Source of the DNA: Selaginella moellendorffii | Taxonomy: Eukaryota > Streptophyta > Lycopodiopsida > Selaginellales > Selaginellaceae | DNA: 64,000 nt | Assembly (NCBI RefSeq): GCF_000143415.4 | Contig: NW_003314285.1 | Coordinates: 210,896-274,895, forward strand | Direction: 5' to 3' | Shown: in pieces, positions 1 to 11,700 of the stretch | Layout: each line of letters begins with the position of its first letter | Numbering within the stretch: the stretch's first letter is position 1 | Notes under the pieces: model-generated | What the model was told of the DNA's origin: nothing | Database searches by the model: none | The model's input: only the letters and a program-made list of their open reading frames with translations | Program-made: the position numbers and the translations under genes

Positions 1-307
1 CGCTCAAAAGCGCATGAGCCGTCCGATAGGAAATGGATGGTTCGAGATGGCCGCATTAAATTCTAGTGGTGGAGCGGTGTCGTAATGTGGGCCGTTGGAT
101 GGAATCCAGAATTTCCCGCCTTGCCTGCCCTTTCAATCTCCAGAGATTAGGGTTTTTGGTATTGCGGGCTCTCTCCTCTCTCGCGACCGCGGCGCGGCGG
201 TGGACTGATGGTGCGGCGTGGGGCTTCGCGAATCTTGATCGAAGCTGCTACGTTTGATGCTGTATGGGAGGTAAAATTTGAGTGTAGTTCTCTTTGCGGC
301 GGAAATC
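1..307 (+). promoter_or_regulatory. Upstream region and probable 5' leader of the VAP27-like gene
   Basis: No gene is supportable here. The short open frames on both strands lack family motifs. The stretch from about 120 carries leader-like sequence (gggtttttgg and CT-rich tracts) directly upstream of the ATG at 308, so it is probably promoter plus 5' UTR. No clear TATA box was seen. Confidence 0.4.
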
Positions 308-1253
308 ATGCCAGAGCTTATCACAGTCCAACCCAGTGAATTGGTTTTTCGATGTAAGTGGCTCCGATCTCACTTGCAGCTTCGAATTGACTTGTTTTTC
401 TATTTTTTTTCTTTTGTCTCCTCCTTTCAGTTGAGTTGAAAAAGCAGCTTTCATGCTCGATTCGGCTCAACAATGTGGGCGACGAATTTGTGGCGTTTAA
501 GGTCTTTCTATCTTTTTCTTCTTGAGTTTAAAACCACCGCATCGAACTTGGATAGAATTTGTGACAGGTAAAAACCACTGCTCCAAAACGGTATTGCGTG
601 CGTCCGAATGCTGGTGTCATACAGCCTCGGGGTACCTGCGATGTTGCCTGTAAGAAGCTAAGCTATGGTTTTTTTTTTTCTATTAAGTTGGTAAAAGTTT
701 TGGTCTCTTGGTTTTGATACTCCAGTCACTATGCAAGCTCAACGAGAAGCTCCGGCGGATTTTCAATGCAAGGACAAGTTTATGATACTAAGTGTTGTTG
801 CAACAGAGCAAACAACAGTAGACGACATCCAGTCGAAAATGGTATTGGCATTCAATTTCTCATTTGTGCTAAAAGGTTCTCTACAGTTTACCAAAGAAGA
901 TAGCCAAGGCATCTGCGATATCAAGTTAAAGGTGGTCTATCTTCCTGGTGATTCTGCTCCATCTCCCGCGGCTTCCAAAGAGCCATTAGCAGGGAAACAA
1001 GCGCAACAGGATCAGGTATTTCTTTTCCAAGTTTCTCGGATTGTAAAGTCTGTTATATGTTTATTCTTTCTAGAGAAAATTGGATCCAAGAAGTCCTGCA
1101 AGCAAAGGATCAACAAGTGGTCGCACTTCGAGTGCACTGAGCTCGTCCAGAGTGCGCTTGTCGATCGTTTTGTTGATTGCAGTGGCTTTAATAGGTGTTT
1201 TGGTCGCGTACGCTATGAACAACAACAACAACAACAACTATTACAACTTTTAG
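308..1253 (+). CDS. VAP27: VAP27-type vesicle-associated protein (MSP domain, tail-anchored)
   Basis: Tail-anchored ER membrane protein. In this family the MSP domain binds FFAT-type motifs and holds the ER to the plasma membrane, endosomes or cytoskeleton. Six exons (308-353, 431-501, 568-649, 726-841, 887-1015, 1074-1253) encode 207 residues. The MSP domain spans about residues 3-125 and shows the plant VAP signatures FELKKQLSCS, VAFKVKTTAPKRYCVRPN and APADFQCKDKF. A Ser/Pro-rich linker follows, then one hydrophobic helix (about 177-196, LSIVLLIAVALIGVLVAYAM) and a short tail with seven consecutive Asn before YYNF. The start is the first ATG and begins the expected MPELITVQP. The protein is shorter than typical plant VAP27s and I see no coiled coil between MSP domain and anchor. 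Family assignment is firm; the subfamily is not. Confidence 0.93.
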
Positions 1254-1619
1254 AAAAACTGCTGTTTCCTGGAGGCAAGTAAAACTGTGGTGTTCATTTT
1301 ATGATTTGCCTCAGACAAAACGATAAACCATTTGATTGCAGGGCGGCAAGTTCGTACGCACTCTTTTTCCTTTCCCGGTTCGTAGAATTTAGGACGCTTT
1401 AGCTCAGATAGGTACGTACGCTTTGTAGATGTCGTGAATTATCAAGAGAGATTATTTTTTTATTTCGATCCCATTTACCGTTCACTTTTCTTTTTATCCT
1501 GGGAGCTGTGCAGGCAGATCGTGTCCAACAAGCTGAAACGCTGGGTAATTACTTGTGGTTTTACAAGAAGAAAGATTTTTGACAAGCGGTTTTTTCCAGG
1601 TCCCAGATTGCCTAGTGGA
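1254..1619. other. 3' flank of the VAP27-like gene, no gene seen
   Basis: Probably 3' UTR and spacer. Short open frames here have no recognisable motif. Similarity to the downstream RhoGAP gene becomes visible only from about 1620. Confidence 0.4.
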
Positions 1620-2420
1620 CCCGCTTAGCCGTACGCTTCGACAGGCATATGCATGAACAGAGGTTTTGACGCATTGGCACTTGAAGAATGATTACGCTGA
1701 TGATCCAACTTCTTAGGAGTGAGTATGTTTCTGGTCAGATGTGATTTTCGGTACTTATAAAGCATTGTAGAGCTGCAATTCACCGGTTGGAGCTTGCCAA
1801 CGAGGTACCCGCATTCCTTTTCATTTGATCTATGCAAGTTTAAATGCCATTCTTCAAGAATTATTCAAGCTTTTCAAAGGTTATGTTCGCTCCTGACCAT
1901 CGTGTATAATTTTTACTCGAATTTTGTCGACCGACGAAGCTTTCACTCTCAGGTAACATCTGGCATTTTCGTGCAGACTGAAGGTGAATTCCGTTTTAGG
2001 TGGCCATCTTGCGGATTGATGGAGCAAGCAATGCAGCAGCCGTCTCCTTCCATCTGTCTATCAAAGCGATCGAAAGACTTTCGCTACGTGTAAAACGACG
2101 GCACAGGAAGAGTAAGCTTAAGTTCTTAGTGGTGAAGCTTCTCTTTTTTCACGGTCGGTGACCACTATTGCAAAGGAAATCCTGGTACACAATTTTAATT
2201 CTCTCTTGCTTTGTCGGCACCTAAAGCTTTCAACTCTTTTTCCTTCCTCTAGAGAGCAAAGGAGAAGGGCAATGCAATGCAAGAGAAAAGCCGAAAAGCT
2301 CTTCAAGCAAAGGATCCACGACTTCTCTTCAAGCGTCTCTCTCTCTCTCTTTTCGGTGAGTGTTCCTTTTGGTGGGTATCACTGTCGTCGTTCATGATAA
2401 ACAAACGCAGGAAGGAACTT
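1620..2420 (+). pseudogene. Decayed partial copy of the REN-like RhoGAP gene (coiled-coil exons and introns)
   Basis: This stretch resembles, in the same order and strand, about 5420-6430 of the intact RhoGAP gene 3' of it, including intron sequence. Matching landmarks are cgcttcgaca/tgcttcgaca then atatgcatg at 1634-1654 versus 5425-5457; cggtacttat..gtagagc.gcaattca at 1749-1783 versus 5570-5600; gccattcttcaag at 1845 versus 5702; the donor/acceptor pair ctcaggtaac..gtgcagactgaaggtgaatt at 1947-1990 versus 5935-6005; and a weaker match gcaatgcaatgca at 2269 versus 6408. The frame is broken by stops and indels, so no protein is expected. Because introns are retained, it arose by DNA duplication and not by retroposition. 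The left edge is near 1620; the right edge is uncertain. Confidence 0.75.
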
Positions 2421-3180
2421 TTGCTACTCAAAACAATGAGAACATAGCGAAGGTTAATGGAATGGAAAGATTTGTAGACCTTGTCAATTGGTGGGTGATT
2501 GCGACTAGCTACCACTTTGCGGATGGAGCCAGGCTATTCAATTGATCCTTTCAATTCGTGGATGAAGAGAAGAAACTTCAATAGTTTAGAACTGATGGGT
2601 TGATTATATGGTTTTAACATGTCATGACGGAGTGGCACCGCCCGCCGTCGATCCTCGCCAAACCAACGAGCGAGAGCTCGCCACGTAAGCTCTCGTTTTA
2701 TTTCAACGGGTGCGCCGAACGTGTGAGGCTCTATCCAACGATCTAGCGCTTGCCACGTCGGACTCTTTCGGCCTGGCCGTGGAAGACGAGCACTGTTTGC
2801 CCGGGGAGTGGTGTTTGGCCTCTTGTTCCAGTAGGGCGCAGGGCGCGCAGCGTCTGGAGGAAGACAGGGCGTGGAGGAGCTGCGGCTATGGCGATCTAGT
2901 CCTGTTGCGGCGAGATTCTTGTTGCTAGGCCCTCGGATCCTCGGATTCTCGCGGCTGGAGCTGGAATCCGTGGAATTCTGGCTTGGATTTCGTAGGATTG
3001 GGCCGGGGCGGCGCGGGCGAGATAAGATGTGGTCCAGCAGGGATTTCTCGCGGCGTGGTAGGGTTTGGAATCGGGCAATGCAGGTGAAATATCGTCACGG
3101 GAAGTAGAATTCGCGAGCAAGACTCTTCGATTCGTCCGGTCATGAGACGCGGTTTTGGAGTAGCAGCATTCTAGCAAGCA
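2421..3180 (+). promoter_or_regulatory. Upstream region and GC-rich leader of the RhoGAP gene
   Basis: No gene is supportable. From about 2630 the sequence turns GC-rich and lacks motifs in any frame; it probably holds the promoter and 5' leader of the gene starting at 3181. The overlapping frames on the - strand at 2896-3177 are Pro/Arg-rich composition artefacts. Confidence 0.4.
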
Positions 3181-6100
3181 ATGGTGACGCCATTCGAGCG
3201 GCCACGAACTCGGTCAAACGCTGTAAGTTTCTTGATGGATTGCTACTTTGTGGATGCGTTTTATGTTTGGTGTGCTTTGCCAGGTCTTCAAGAGTGGCCC
3301 GCTGTTGATTTCTTCCAAAGGTAGTCGAAGCGATGATTTCTTTCTCTATCTTAGCTCGTTTCCTCCGTTTCTTTTCACAGGTTTGGGATGGAAGTCATGG
3401 AAACGACGGTGGTTCATACTTACGAGGACGTCACTAGTCTTTTTCAAGGACGATCCGGTAATGCTACTGGTCCACTGATGCGCAGACTTACTCAGTCTTG
3501 CATACTTTTCTTCCCGAGCAGAACGTTCTTCCGCTACGAGGAAGCGAAGCAAGCATGACGTTGGGTGGAATCGATCTCAATAATTCCGGGAGGTACGTAT
3601 CTTCAAATTAAAGAAAGTTTGTCCTTGCTAAATGCGATTCGTTCTCTTTTCTGTTAGTGTTCTTGTTCGTGCCGATAAAAAGTTGCTCACTGTAATGTTC
3701 CCTGATGGCCGAACTGTTACCCTCAAGGTGCGTCATTTACGTTCGTAGAGGAATCTTGATGTATAGTGTATCTGTTTCTGAACTTCCGTAACCAACAGGC
3801 CGAGACATCGGAGGATGTCGAAGAATGGAAGGTAGCCCTCGAGCGAGCGCTTGCTGCAGCCCCTAATGCCGCATTGGTAGTGGGGCACGATGGGATTTTT
3901 CGCAACGACTCTATTGATGTGATTGAAACATCGACTGAATTAGGTGCCTGTAGGAATTTTAGTTTTCCAGCGAGCTGCTGACTTGACATTTTCTTTTTCT
4001 TTTTTTTTTCTGGTAGGGAAAGACAGAAGATCCGTCAAGTCAATGGTTGTCGGTAGACCAATTTTACTTGCTTTGGAAGACATTGACGGTAGTCCATCGT
4101 TCCTGGAGAAGGCTTTGTGCTTCATTGAGCGTTATGGTACGGTGATAATTTTATCCTTGTGCTGTTCTCTTAGGTGCTGCAATTTGGCAGGAGTCAAAGC
4201 GGAGGGAATTTTACGTCAGTGTGCGGATGTGGAAGAGGTGGAGCATCGTATTCGCGACTATGAACAAGGTATAGGTTCCTTTTTCTGTGAACACGTGATC
4301 TACGTTCTATCACCATGACAGGAAAAACTAGCTTCTCACCAGACGAAGACGCTCATGTTGTGAGTGACTGCATAAAGGTAATGAGAATTACGTTGATAAA
4401 ATCAGTCTTAAAGAGTTCCTTGCAGCTTGTACTTAGGGAGCTCCCTTCCTCTCCCGTGCCGACTCCTTGCTGCACCGCACTTCTTGAAGCTTATAGGCTT
4501 GAAAGCAAAGAAGCTCGCATTACGTCAATGCGGTTAGCAGTTGCTGACACGTTTCCCGAGCCTAATCGTCGGCTTCTGCAAAGGTACTTTTCTTTGTTGT
4601 ACTCCATTTTTGTTTTTCTTTTTAATACAATGGGAATATGGCAGAGTCTTAAGAATGGGTCGGGCTATCGCCGCACATACTTCAGACAACCTGATGACGG
4701 CTTCAGCGGTTGCTACTTGTATGGCACCTTTGCTTCTTAGACCCCTTATAGCTGGCGAATGCGGTCTAGAGGATGATTCGGACATAAGCGGTGACCATGC
4801 TGCACAGGTCCACGCCGCTGCAGTTGCTGCTAACAATGCCCAAGCTATCGTGACAACATTACTGGAAGAGTATGACAATATTTTTGAGGTTTGTCTCGAT
4901 ACCAAAATTAAAATTATAGAAAATCAAATCAAAATTATTAACGTATACTTTTAACAGGATAATGATCAACAGGGGCCTCCCTCGCCCGAGATGTATCCTA
5001 ACCTGGAAGGCAGCGAGAGCGGAGAGTCATCCGAAGAAGAAGTTCTACAAATGCACGAGACCGATGGCTATCACGACGCAGAGAATGACTTGGATGCTCA
5101 ACCGGACGAGGATCCAGAACGTGTTCATAGTGGCGCTCTTAGCGAGACTAGTAGCAATGCTGGTAGTGATACGTTCGACTACAAGGTATTACTGATTTTA
5201 TTTAGTGAGAACTCCCTTCACAATCAATTTTCTATGTCCAGGCTTATGACGGTAAAGAGATGGAGAAGGATGCTTTTGGAGGGAAGCCACTGAAAGGGTG
5301 GTCCAAACCCATTCATCTGAGAAATGAGAACAGAAATGAGGTGCTTTGGGAAGATAGTGGACGTCCTGCGACAACACCGAAACTCGATCTTTTAAGCGCT
5401 CGTAAGCCCTCCTCCAAGCTGCATGCTTCGACATCTGGCAGCCAGGTATATGCATGGACAAAGGTTTAAAATTTAATGACACAACGAGATTTCAGGCTAG
5501 CTCCAGAAATGAACCTGTTGATGGCTCTGCTGATGAGGAGTAAGTTGCTGAGATATGGTTTGCGGTACTTACTGTGTATTGTAGAGCGGCAATTCAACGG
5601 CTGGAGCTTACTCGAAGCGAGCTTCGGGCTAAGATTGCTAAGGAGGTACTCGCGTTCTTGCATGTTATTGTACTGATATGTGCAAGCTTAGGCTAAAGGA
5701 AATGCAATTCTTCAAGCGAGTTTGGAAAGACGAAAGCAAGCACTTCATGATCGCCGGCTCGCTCTTGAACAAGACGTATGCTCGTGCTATTTTCCTTTCC
5801 TTTTTTATGAGATTTTGACTTCAAATTGTAAACACCAGGTAGCAAAGCTTCAAGAACAGCTGCGAGTCGAACGAGAACTACGAACTGCTTTGGAATCCGG
5901 GTTCAGCCTTTCAACTGGAGGAAGTATGGACTCCCAGGTAAGAACTGTGTAGCAGTAGCACTTTTGTAACGAGAGCTTGCAATGCCTGCAGACTAGAGCT
6001 GAATTGGAAGAGATCGCAGTCGTTGAAGCAGACGTTGCAGAGCTGAAGAAGAAGGTTGCTGAACTACACATACAGCTTAATCAGCAGCGTCAACAGCAAG

Positions 6101-6829
6101 TAAGCTTGATGCCGGATACCTCTGAGCGCCAGCAGCGCTATAAAAGTCTCCAATCTCAGCAGTAAGAGCAAAGAAACCGCCTGACTGAAAGCTCATTTTA
6201 TTTCCTGTTTTTCTGCGCTCTTGCAGGAAGATATTGCAGCAAGAGTTGGACGTGACTCTAGCTTTGTGCCACCACGAAAGGCAACGGAACGACGAGGTAA
6301 ATGTTTCCAGCCAGTGATCAAGCACTAATGCCACCTTTTTTTCCCTCTAGCTCGAGAGTCAAACAGATCAAGATGCTTCGTCCCTCGAGCACGTCCTGAC
6401 GCAGCAACGCAATGCACTGCTCGAAGCAAAGGTTGGTCTCGTTGCTACATCTCCTTACCACTTTCTTATCGCTTCGCGCATTGCCAGGAGGCTTTGAAGG
6501 CCGAGAGAGTTAGAGGCCATGATCTCCGGAGGCGGACTATTCAGCAAGAGAACTGGCAAGCGCTACAACCTCCCTCGGGGCCTTCAGCGAGGCAATTCGC
6601 GTGGAAAAACCAGAACGAGATGGCAGCAGCAGCAGCGGCAGCGGCAGTAGCAGCTCAGCGCCATGCTCCGAGCCCGCTGGCCGAGCTCACGACACGCCTG
6701 GACTACTTCAAGGAGAGACGATCACATCTCTTGGAGGAGCTCCATAGCCTGGATCCATCGCTGGCTGTGCCTCTCCGTCCGAGCGACAGCGCAGCATTGC
6801 CACCGGCCGCCCCAGTGCTGAGCCCCTGA
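3181..6829 (+). CDS. REN1: PH-domain Rho GTPase-activating protein (REN1-like)
   Basis: Accelerates GTP hydrolysis by plant ROP GTPases; the Arabidopsis REN proteins restrict active ROP at tip-growing or polar membrane sites. Roughly twenty exons. Order of domains: an N-terminal PH domain (exons 3284-3900, FKSGPLLISSKG, WKSWKRRWFILTRTSLVFF, GGIDLNNSG); a RhoGAP domain (about 4010-4890) with the arginine finger in EGILRQCADVEEVEHR, plus FPEPNRRLL and ANNAQAIVTTLLEEY; an acidic Ser/Glu-rich linker (4990-5190); then a long coiled coil (5500-6480, RAAIQRLELTRSELR, QASLERRKQALHDRRLALEQ) and an Ala/Pro-rich tail. The ATG at 3181 gives VTPFERPRTRSNAVFKSGPL, which matches the family's start of homology; an additional upstream exon cannot be excluded. 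A decayed copy of its coiled-coil region lies 1.3 kb upstream. Confidence 0.92.
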
Positions 6830-6991
6830 TTCGAAGTTCTTTTTGGAGCTCCCATTTTTGTTCTTGACATCAGGAGCTGATTGATACGACGCCTGGTTTG
6901 TTGCTTTCACTCTCTCTCTCTTTCTCTTGATGTGCTTAGCTTGTAAACATTTAGTCTGTCTTCACATATACTGATCTTGTAATGCAATATA

Positions 6992-7125
6992 CCACAAATG
7001 TGAATATTCTTGGATATACCAGAAATGTGTCTTAAAATATGCCAAAAATGTGAATCTTCTTGAAAAGGATCCTTGAATATACTAGAAATGTGATTTTTTT
7101 TTAATATGCCAGGCATGTGAATATT
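6992..7125. repeat. Five-copy degenerate tandem motif just 3' of the RhoGAP gene
   Basis: Units built on atatRCCAGAAATGTGaat begin at about 6992, 7019, 7042, 7082 and 7109, with variable spacing (23-40 bp). On the - strand the units create an open frame with a repeating ISGILK-like phrase, which I read as a by-product of the repeat. It lies between the RhoGAP stop (6829) and the DDRGK1 start (7180), so it is 3' UTR/spacer DNA. Confidence 0.7.
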
Positions 7126-7179
7126 CGTTGATGCTTTGGTAAACCCCAATGGAGTTTTTCCATTTGCCCTAAGCTGGAG

Positions 7180-8472
7180 ATGGAGGGAATGCTGCTGCTC
7201 CTTGGTCTTCCGGTGCTGTTTGCGCTCATCGCCATTGTCTTTTGGAGTCTCTATGGCCGATTTTCTCCAAAATCTTCGAGCGCGGTAAGTTTGAGATCGG
7301 TTTGGAGCGATAGTAATCGAGATTTTTTGCCTGGCAGGTCTCCGATGATCCTGTTGCTAATGATTCTGGCGCGTCGTCGAGCCACAGCGCTGGAATCACG
7401 GCAGGGAGCCGGAGAATGCGACGCAGGCCCGTCGCAGCAGCGTCATCGTCCACCAACGGAGGAGGTATGACTTTTGGATTCTCTCCGCTTTCACCGATCG
7501 TGAGAGTTTTGCATAGATGAAGAAGGGGAATTGGAAGAAGACGGCGAAGAGATAGGCTACTACACGGCCAAGAGCTCGAAGAAACGAGAGCAAAAGAAAC
7601 AAGACAAAGAAGCACGCAAGCAGGTCTGGAAAAGTTTACCATACTTTGTAGAGTAAATTCCATTTCTTTTGCTTAGGCCGAGTCTGCCGCTCGAGATCAT
7701 AAGAGGGAGAAGCAAGACAGGCACGCAGAGTTACGACGACGCAAAGATGAAGAGCGTGAGGCTGAAGAGCAAAGGAAGGTAATGCGAAGCATCATCGATT
7801 AGCATGGAACAAACTTACGCTTCTCTATCAGGAGGAGGAGCTGAAAATGCAAAAGGAGAACGAGGAGGCTGCTGCTGTCGAAGAGTTTGATATGTGGAAG
7901 GGATCGTTCTCTGTGGACACAGAAGGCACATCCGGCGAGAACACGGAGGAAGGCCAGAGCCTTATCAACGACTTCGTTAATTTCATCAAGGTTTGATACT
8001 GTGCTTTGTTTGTGGTTCTTGCTTACTCTTCCTTGTTTCAGAATCACAAGTGCGTAGCTTTGGAAGACTTAGCCGCGGAGTTCCACTTGCGTACGCAGGT
8101 AAGTATCTCAATGTAACTTATGGTTAGTGGTTCTCTTTATGGACTGCGCAGGAATGTATCGACCGGATAATATCCTTGGAACAAATGGGTGAGTCTCTTT
8201 GTTTTTTCGTTGTGTTCTTGAAAAGAGTTTGAGGTTTTCCAGGGCGATTGTCTGGTGTGATGGACGATCGAGGGAAGTTCATTTACATCTCTCCGGAGGA
8301 AATGAAAGCGGTGGCGGATTACATAAAGCGAGAAGGCAGAGTGAGCATCTCACATCTGGCCAAGAAGTCCAACGAATTTATCGACTTGGAACCAAAACAG
8401 CAAGAGGTCGTCTTGGGGGACTTGGACGATCCCTTCCACTACGATTCGCCTCAAGCGATCACAGTGGCTTGA
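7180..8472 (+). CDS. DDRGK1: DDRGK domain-containing protein 1 (UFM1-binding protein, UFBP1)
   Basis: ER-membrane adaptor of the UFM1 conjugation (UFMylation) pathway, which with the UFL1 ligase modifies ribosomes and ER proteins during ER stress and ER-phagy. Eight exons (7180-7284, 7338-7464, 7517-7623, 7677-7778, 7832-7990, 8042-8098, 8152-8188, 8243-8472) give 307 residues, close to the human protein's 314. An N-terminal transmembrane helix (about 4-24, LLLLGLPVLFALIAIVFW) is followed by a Ser/Arg linker, a long charged Lys/Glu helix (about 95-180), and a winged-helix (PCI-like) C-terminal part. The name-giving DDRGKFIYIS motif lies in the last exon, followed by GRVSISHLAKKSN. The first ATG places the membrane anchor at the very N terminus, as expected. 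Confidence 0.94.
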
Positions 8473-8700
8473 AGAAAGAGAGCTTCTTCAAGCCTGGTGA
8501 GAGACGTAGACGTAAACGAAACATGTACGGACGATGTCCCGTGAACTATAAACCTTTTGCCGTACATCGTCACGGCCTGACTTGGCACATTTTGATAGCT
8601 TATGTGGCGCCCGCCTCGCCCAGGGGCGCTCACCGCCAAACAGTCATAACCACTCCATCTCTCTCGTTCTTCTCCGGCGGTAGCATTTCTCGTCGCCACC

Positions 8701-11700
8701 ATGAAGTCTCGCCAGTCCACCCCCGAGTACCAGGATCTCGAGAACCAGCCTGGGTTGGCCAACTATGCCTCGCAGGATAGCGGATCAAAGTCTTCCACGT
8801 CCAAGGTATGGTTGCTCTCTCCATTCATTGGTTTCAAAGAAGAAAGTTTGAAACTTTCTTCTTTTCTTGGCTTCAGCAGCGTCCCAAGAGGAAAAGCCGG
8901 GTTTTGCGAGAACGCCAACAGCAAGACATGTGTGATACACACAGTAAGCATTTTCTTTCTTCTCTGTTCGTTTTCCTTTCCTTTCGGTTTTCTTTTTAAT
9001 GTCGTCGTAACAAACGTAGAAATTGAGGAGCGGGAAGTTCTGTTTGACATCACCGTGGAGGTGGAGGATGGCAGGGAGGTGCATATTCAGATGAAAGAGG
9101 GTGACTCGGCCGAGCAAATTGCTTCCAAGTTTTGTCATGATCAAAATCTTCCCAGCCAGCTTGTTTTACCGCTGACTGAACACATCAACAAAATAAGGTG
9201 AGCACGTCTTTCTAGTGGAAACCTTACATTTCTCCTCTTCTTTGTGTGTAGCAATTTCAATGATGATCATTGTTGTCGGTACATTGGACCCGACTACGGT
9301 CGTGAGCTCGAGGATGAATACTTGTTCTCCAAACGGAGGATCCAGAAGGAATCCGGAAAATATACATCCAGAAGATTTCATTCCAGGCCAGAAAGGCCAT
9401 TTAAACACGAGCGAAAACCGAAGAAGGATCTCAAGCGCAAGCAACGGGCGTTTTCGGAGAGACTTATGTCGTGTACATTCACGAGCGCGGCCAAGCTTAT
9501 TCCTCAGCCTCCCAAAAAGAAGAAGAAAGTTGTTGTCCGGCTCTCAGACAAGCAGGTATATGGAGCCTCGTGTTTTCGCTAAACTTTGACGGCCTGAGTC
9601 TCTTACTTTACACTGCTTACAGTAGAGAGCTCTATGTGCGCGCTTGCATGCCGAATATGAGCTCTACCACCGAAGACGAGAGGAAGAAAGGCGGTCCTAT
9701 GAGGATTTCCACGAGCAGCAGCTTAAGAAGAAAAGGCTCGTGTTCTCAAAGGTAAGCACTTACATGTTTTTACGTCTTCTGAACATCCAAGTTCTGTTTT
9801 CCAGGGATCCAGGAAAATAATGAAAGTAAGGGAGTTAGCGGCCAAACACTTTCAAAACTACGGGGAGCTTCTTTACAGAGAGGCTATACTTGCCATTCAG
9901 CACAGGGAGAAGATTTATGAATCCCGACAAAAGGAACTTAAAGAATCTGAAATGGAAGGAGTAACCGGGAGCCCCGCAATCAGGTACTTGAAACCGACTC
10001 TAATACGATGTCGAGATGCTATTTTTCTTTTGTCTTTTCATTGATTCGTGCAGTAAGTTGGCAAGAAACCTTAAACGCAAAGCAGGAGAAGTTTGGGAGC
10101 GGCTCCAGAGCACCAGGCGGTCGGAGAGTCGCTTGCAAAGTTTGAGGGAACAGGTTCATCCATCGTTTTTTTCTTTGATTTTGTTAGAACTGGGATCTTT
10201 TCAGACTGCCGATCTCGAAGTGATGGAGTGCACTTTCAAGCCTCGTGTGAATTCCTCGGGGCCTGATATTAAAGAGATCAGCCACGGTACTGTTTCTCGG
10301 TTCGACTTACTGTTTTGGGACGCTGAGTCTCGTAAAAAGCGTCAGGAAAAGTACATGCTGTGGTATCCTGATGGGTACGTCTTCATCTTCAAACTTCTTT
10401 TTTCAGTTTCATATAGTTTTTTCCTTGGCATGCAGCATTACTTTCCGACCCGAAGTTAATCGGCCGTGTTGCCAAGAACCAGAATCAAGGCCAGACAGCG
10501 CTAGTTCAGCCTATAGTAAGATCAAGAAAGCATCACGCGAGCCCTCAGTTTTTTCGAGGCTTCTGGATTATGCTGCTAGATTGACCGGCAGAAGGCAGAA
10601 GGAGCGCGAGGAGGAACTCGTTGATCCTTCAACGGGGCAAAAGCTGTTCACTCCACTCACTGGGCGGGGTCCTCGAAACATAAAGGTAGTACAAAATTTT
10701 CTATCAGTTAATAACAAGAGTTTTTCTGTTGGTTGCAGCGAAATGAAAAATCTTTGCCTATTGGAGAGTTTCTCTACAATCTCGATGTTGCTGCCAGGGC
10801 TAAGAAGGAGGCTTTGGAAGAAAATATTAATCGAGTCTGGATAAACCTCTCCAATCACCATTACGCCCTCAAAAAATCTGAAATATTGGCTGTAAGGTTC
10901 GAGCAGCGGAATTTCCAACAGCTGTTTGGCTATTTAGACGATGACAAGGTACTCACTGCCCCTTGTCGTTTAGAACTTCATAATGTTGTTGTTTGTGGCA
11001 GGATGGCTACGTAGAGCTAGCAACAGCCGAAACAAAAGATCTCAAGGAAGACGTGGCCTTGAACATCGCAGAAGCTAGAAAGATGGGCTCGGAAGCCGAA
11101 AGACCCCTACCATTTCAAAAGTTTGTGGATCTCATGCTAACCGTACAGGTATAGTTTAGATTCTTGGAATTGCTTGTGTTGCCTCTAATTTGATTCTTTC
11201 CAGAGAAAGCGAAAAGGATTGCACATGCTTCTATCGAGCTGGAGAAGAAAGACGGCTGAGAGATTCTCATTTGAGAGGAAAATGAACCAAAAATCTCGGA
11301 AGCTGGCTGCTCGTAAGAGAGACTTCAGGCAAGCTTTTTTCTTTCTCCACTTGAGTGCTTCTCTGAACTTCATGTTGCCAGCTCGAGGGACCAATGGTAC
11401 AAGATAATCTTATCAGACAGGCAAAAAGTCCAGGAGAAAATCGAAGCCATGAGAAGGCAAAAAGAGTTGAAAGAGATCAACCAGTGCACATTCAGCCCGG
11501 CAATCCTTGGTGGCCCAGGCAAAAGCCGCTTCAGGGTATGTATGTCTTTCGAAAACTACTAATGCCAAAATTTCTCGTGCCAGAATCCCAAGTTCGTCAA
11601 TGACGTGCGCGTCCAAGAACACGGACAAGATGATGTACACGGCTACATCATCAAGGAGACGCAACTCCACGGTCCTGGTAAACTTTCCGTCTCCTGATTC

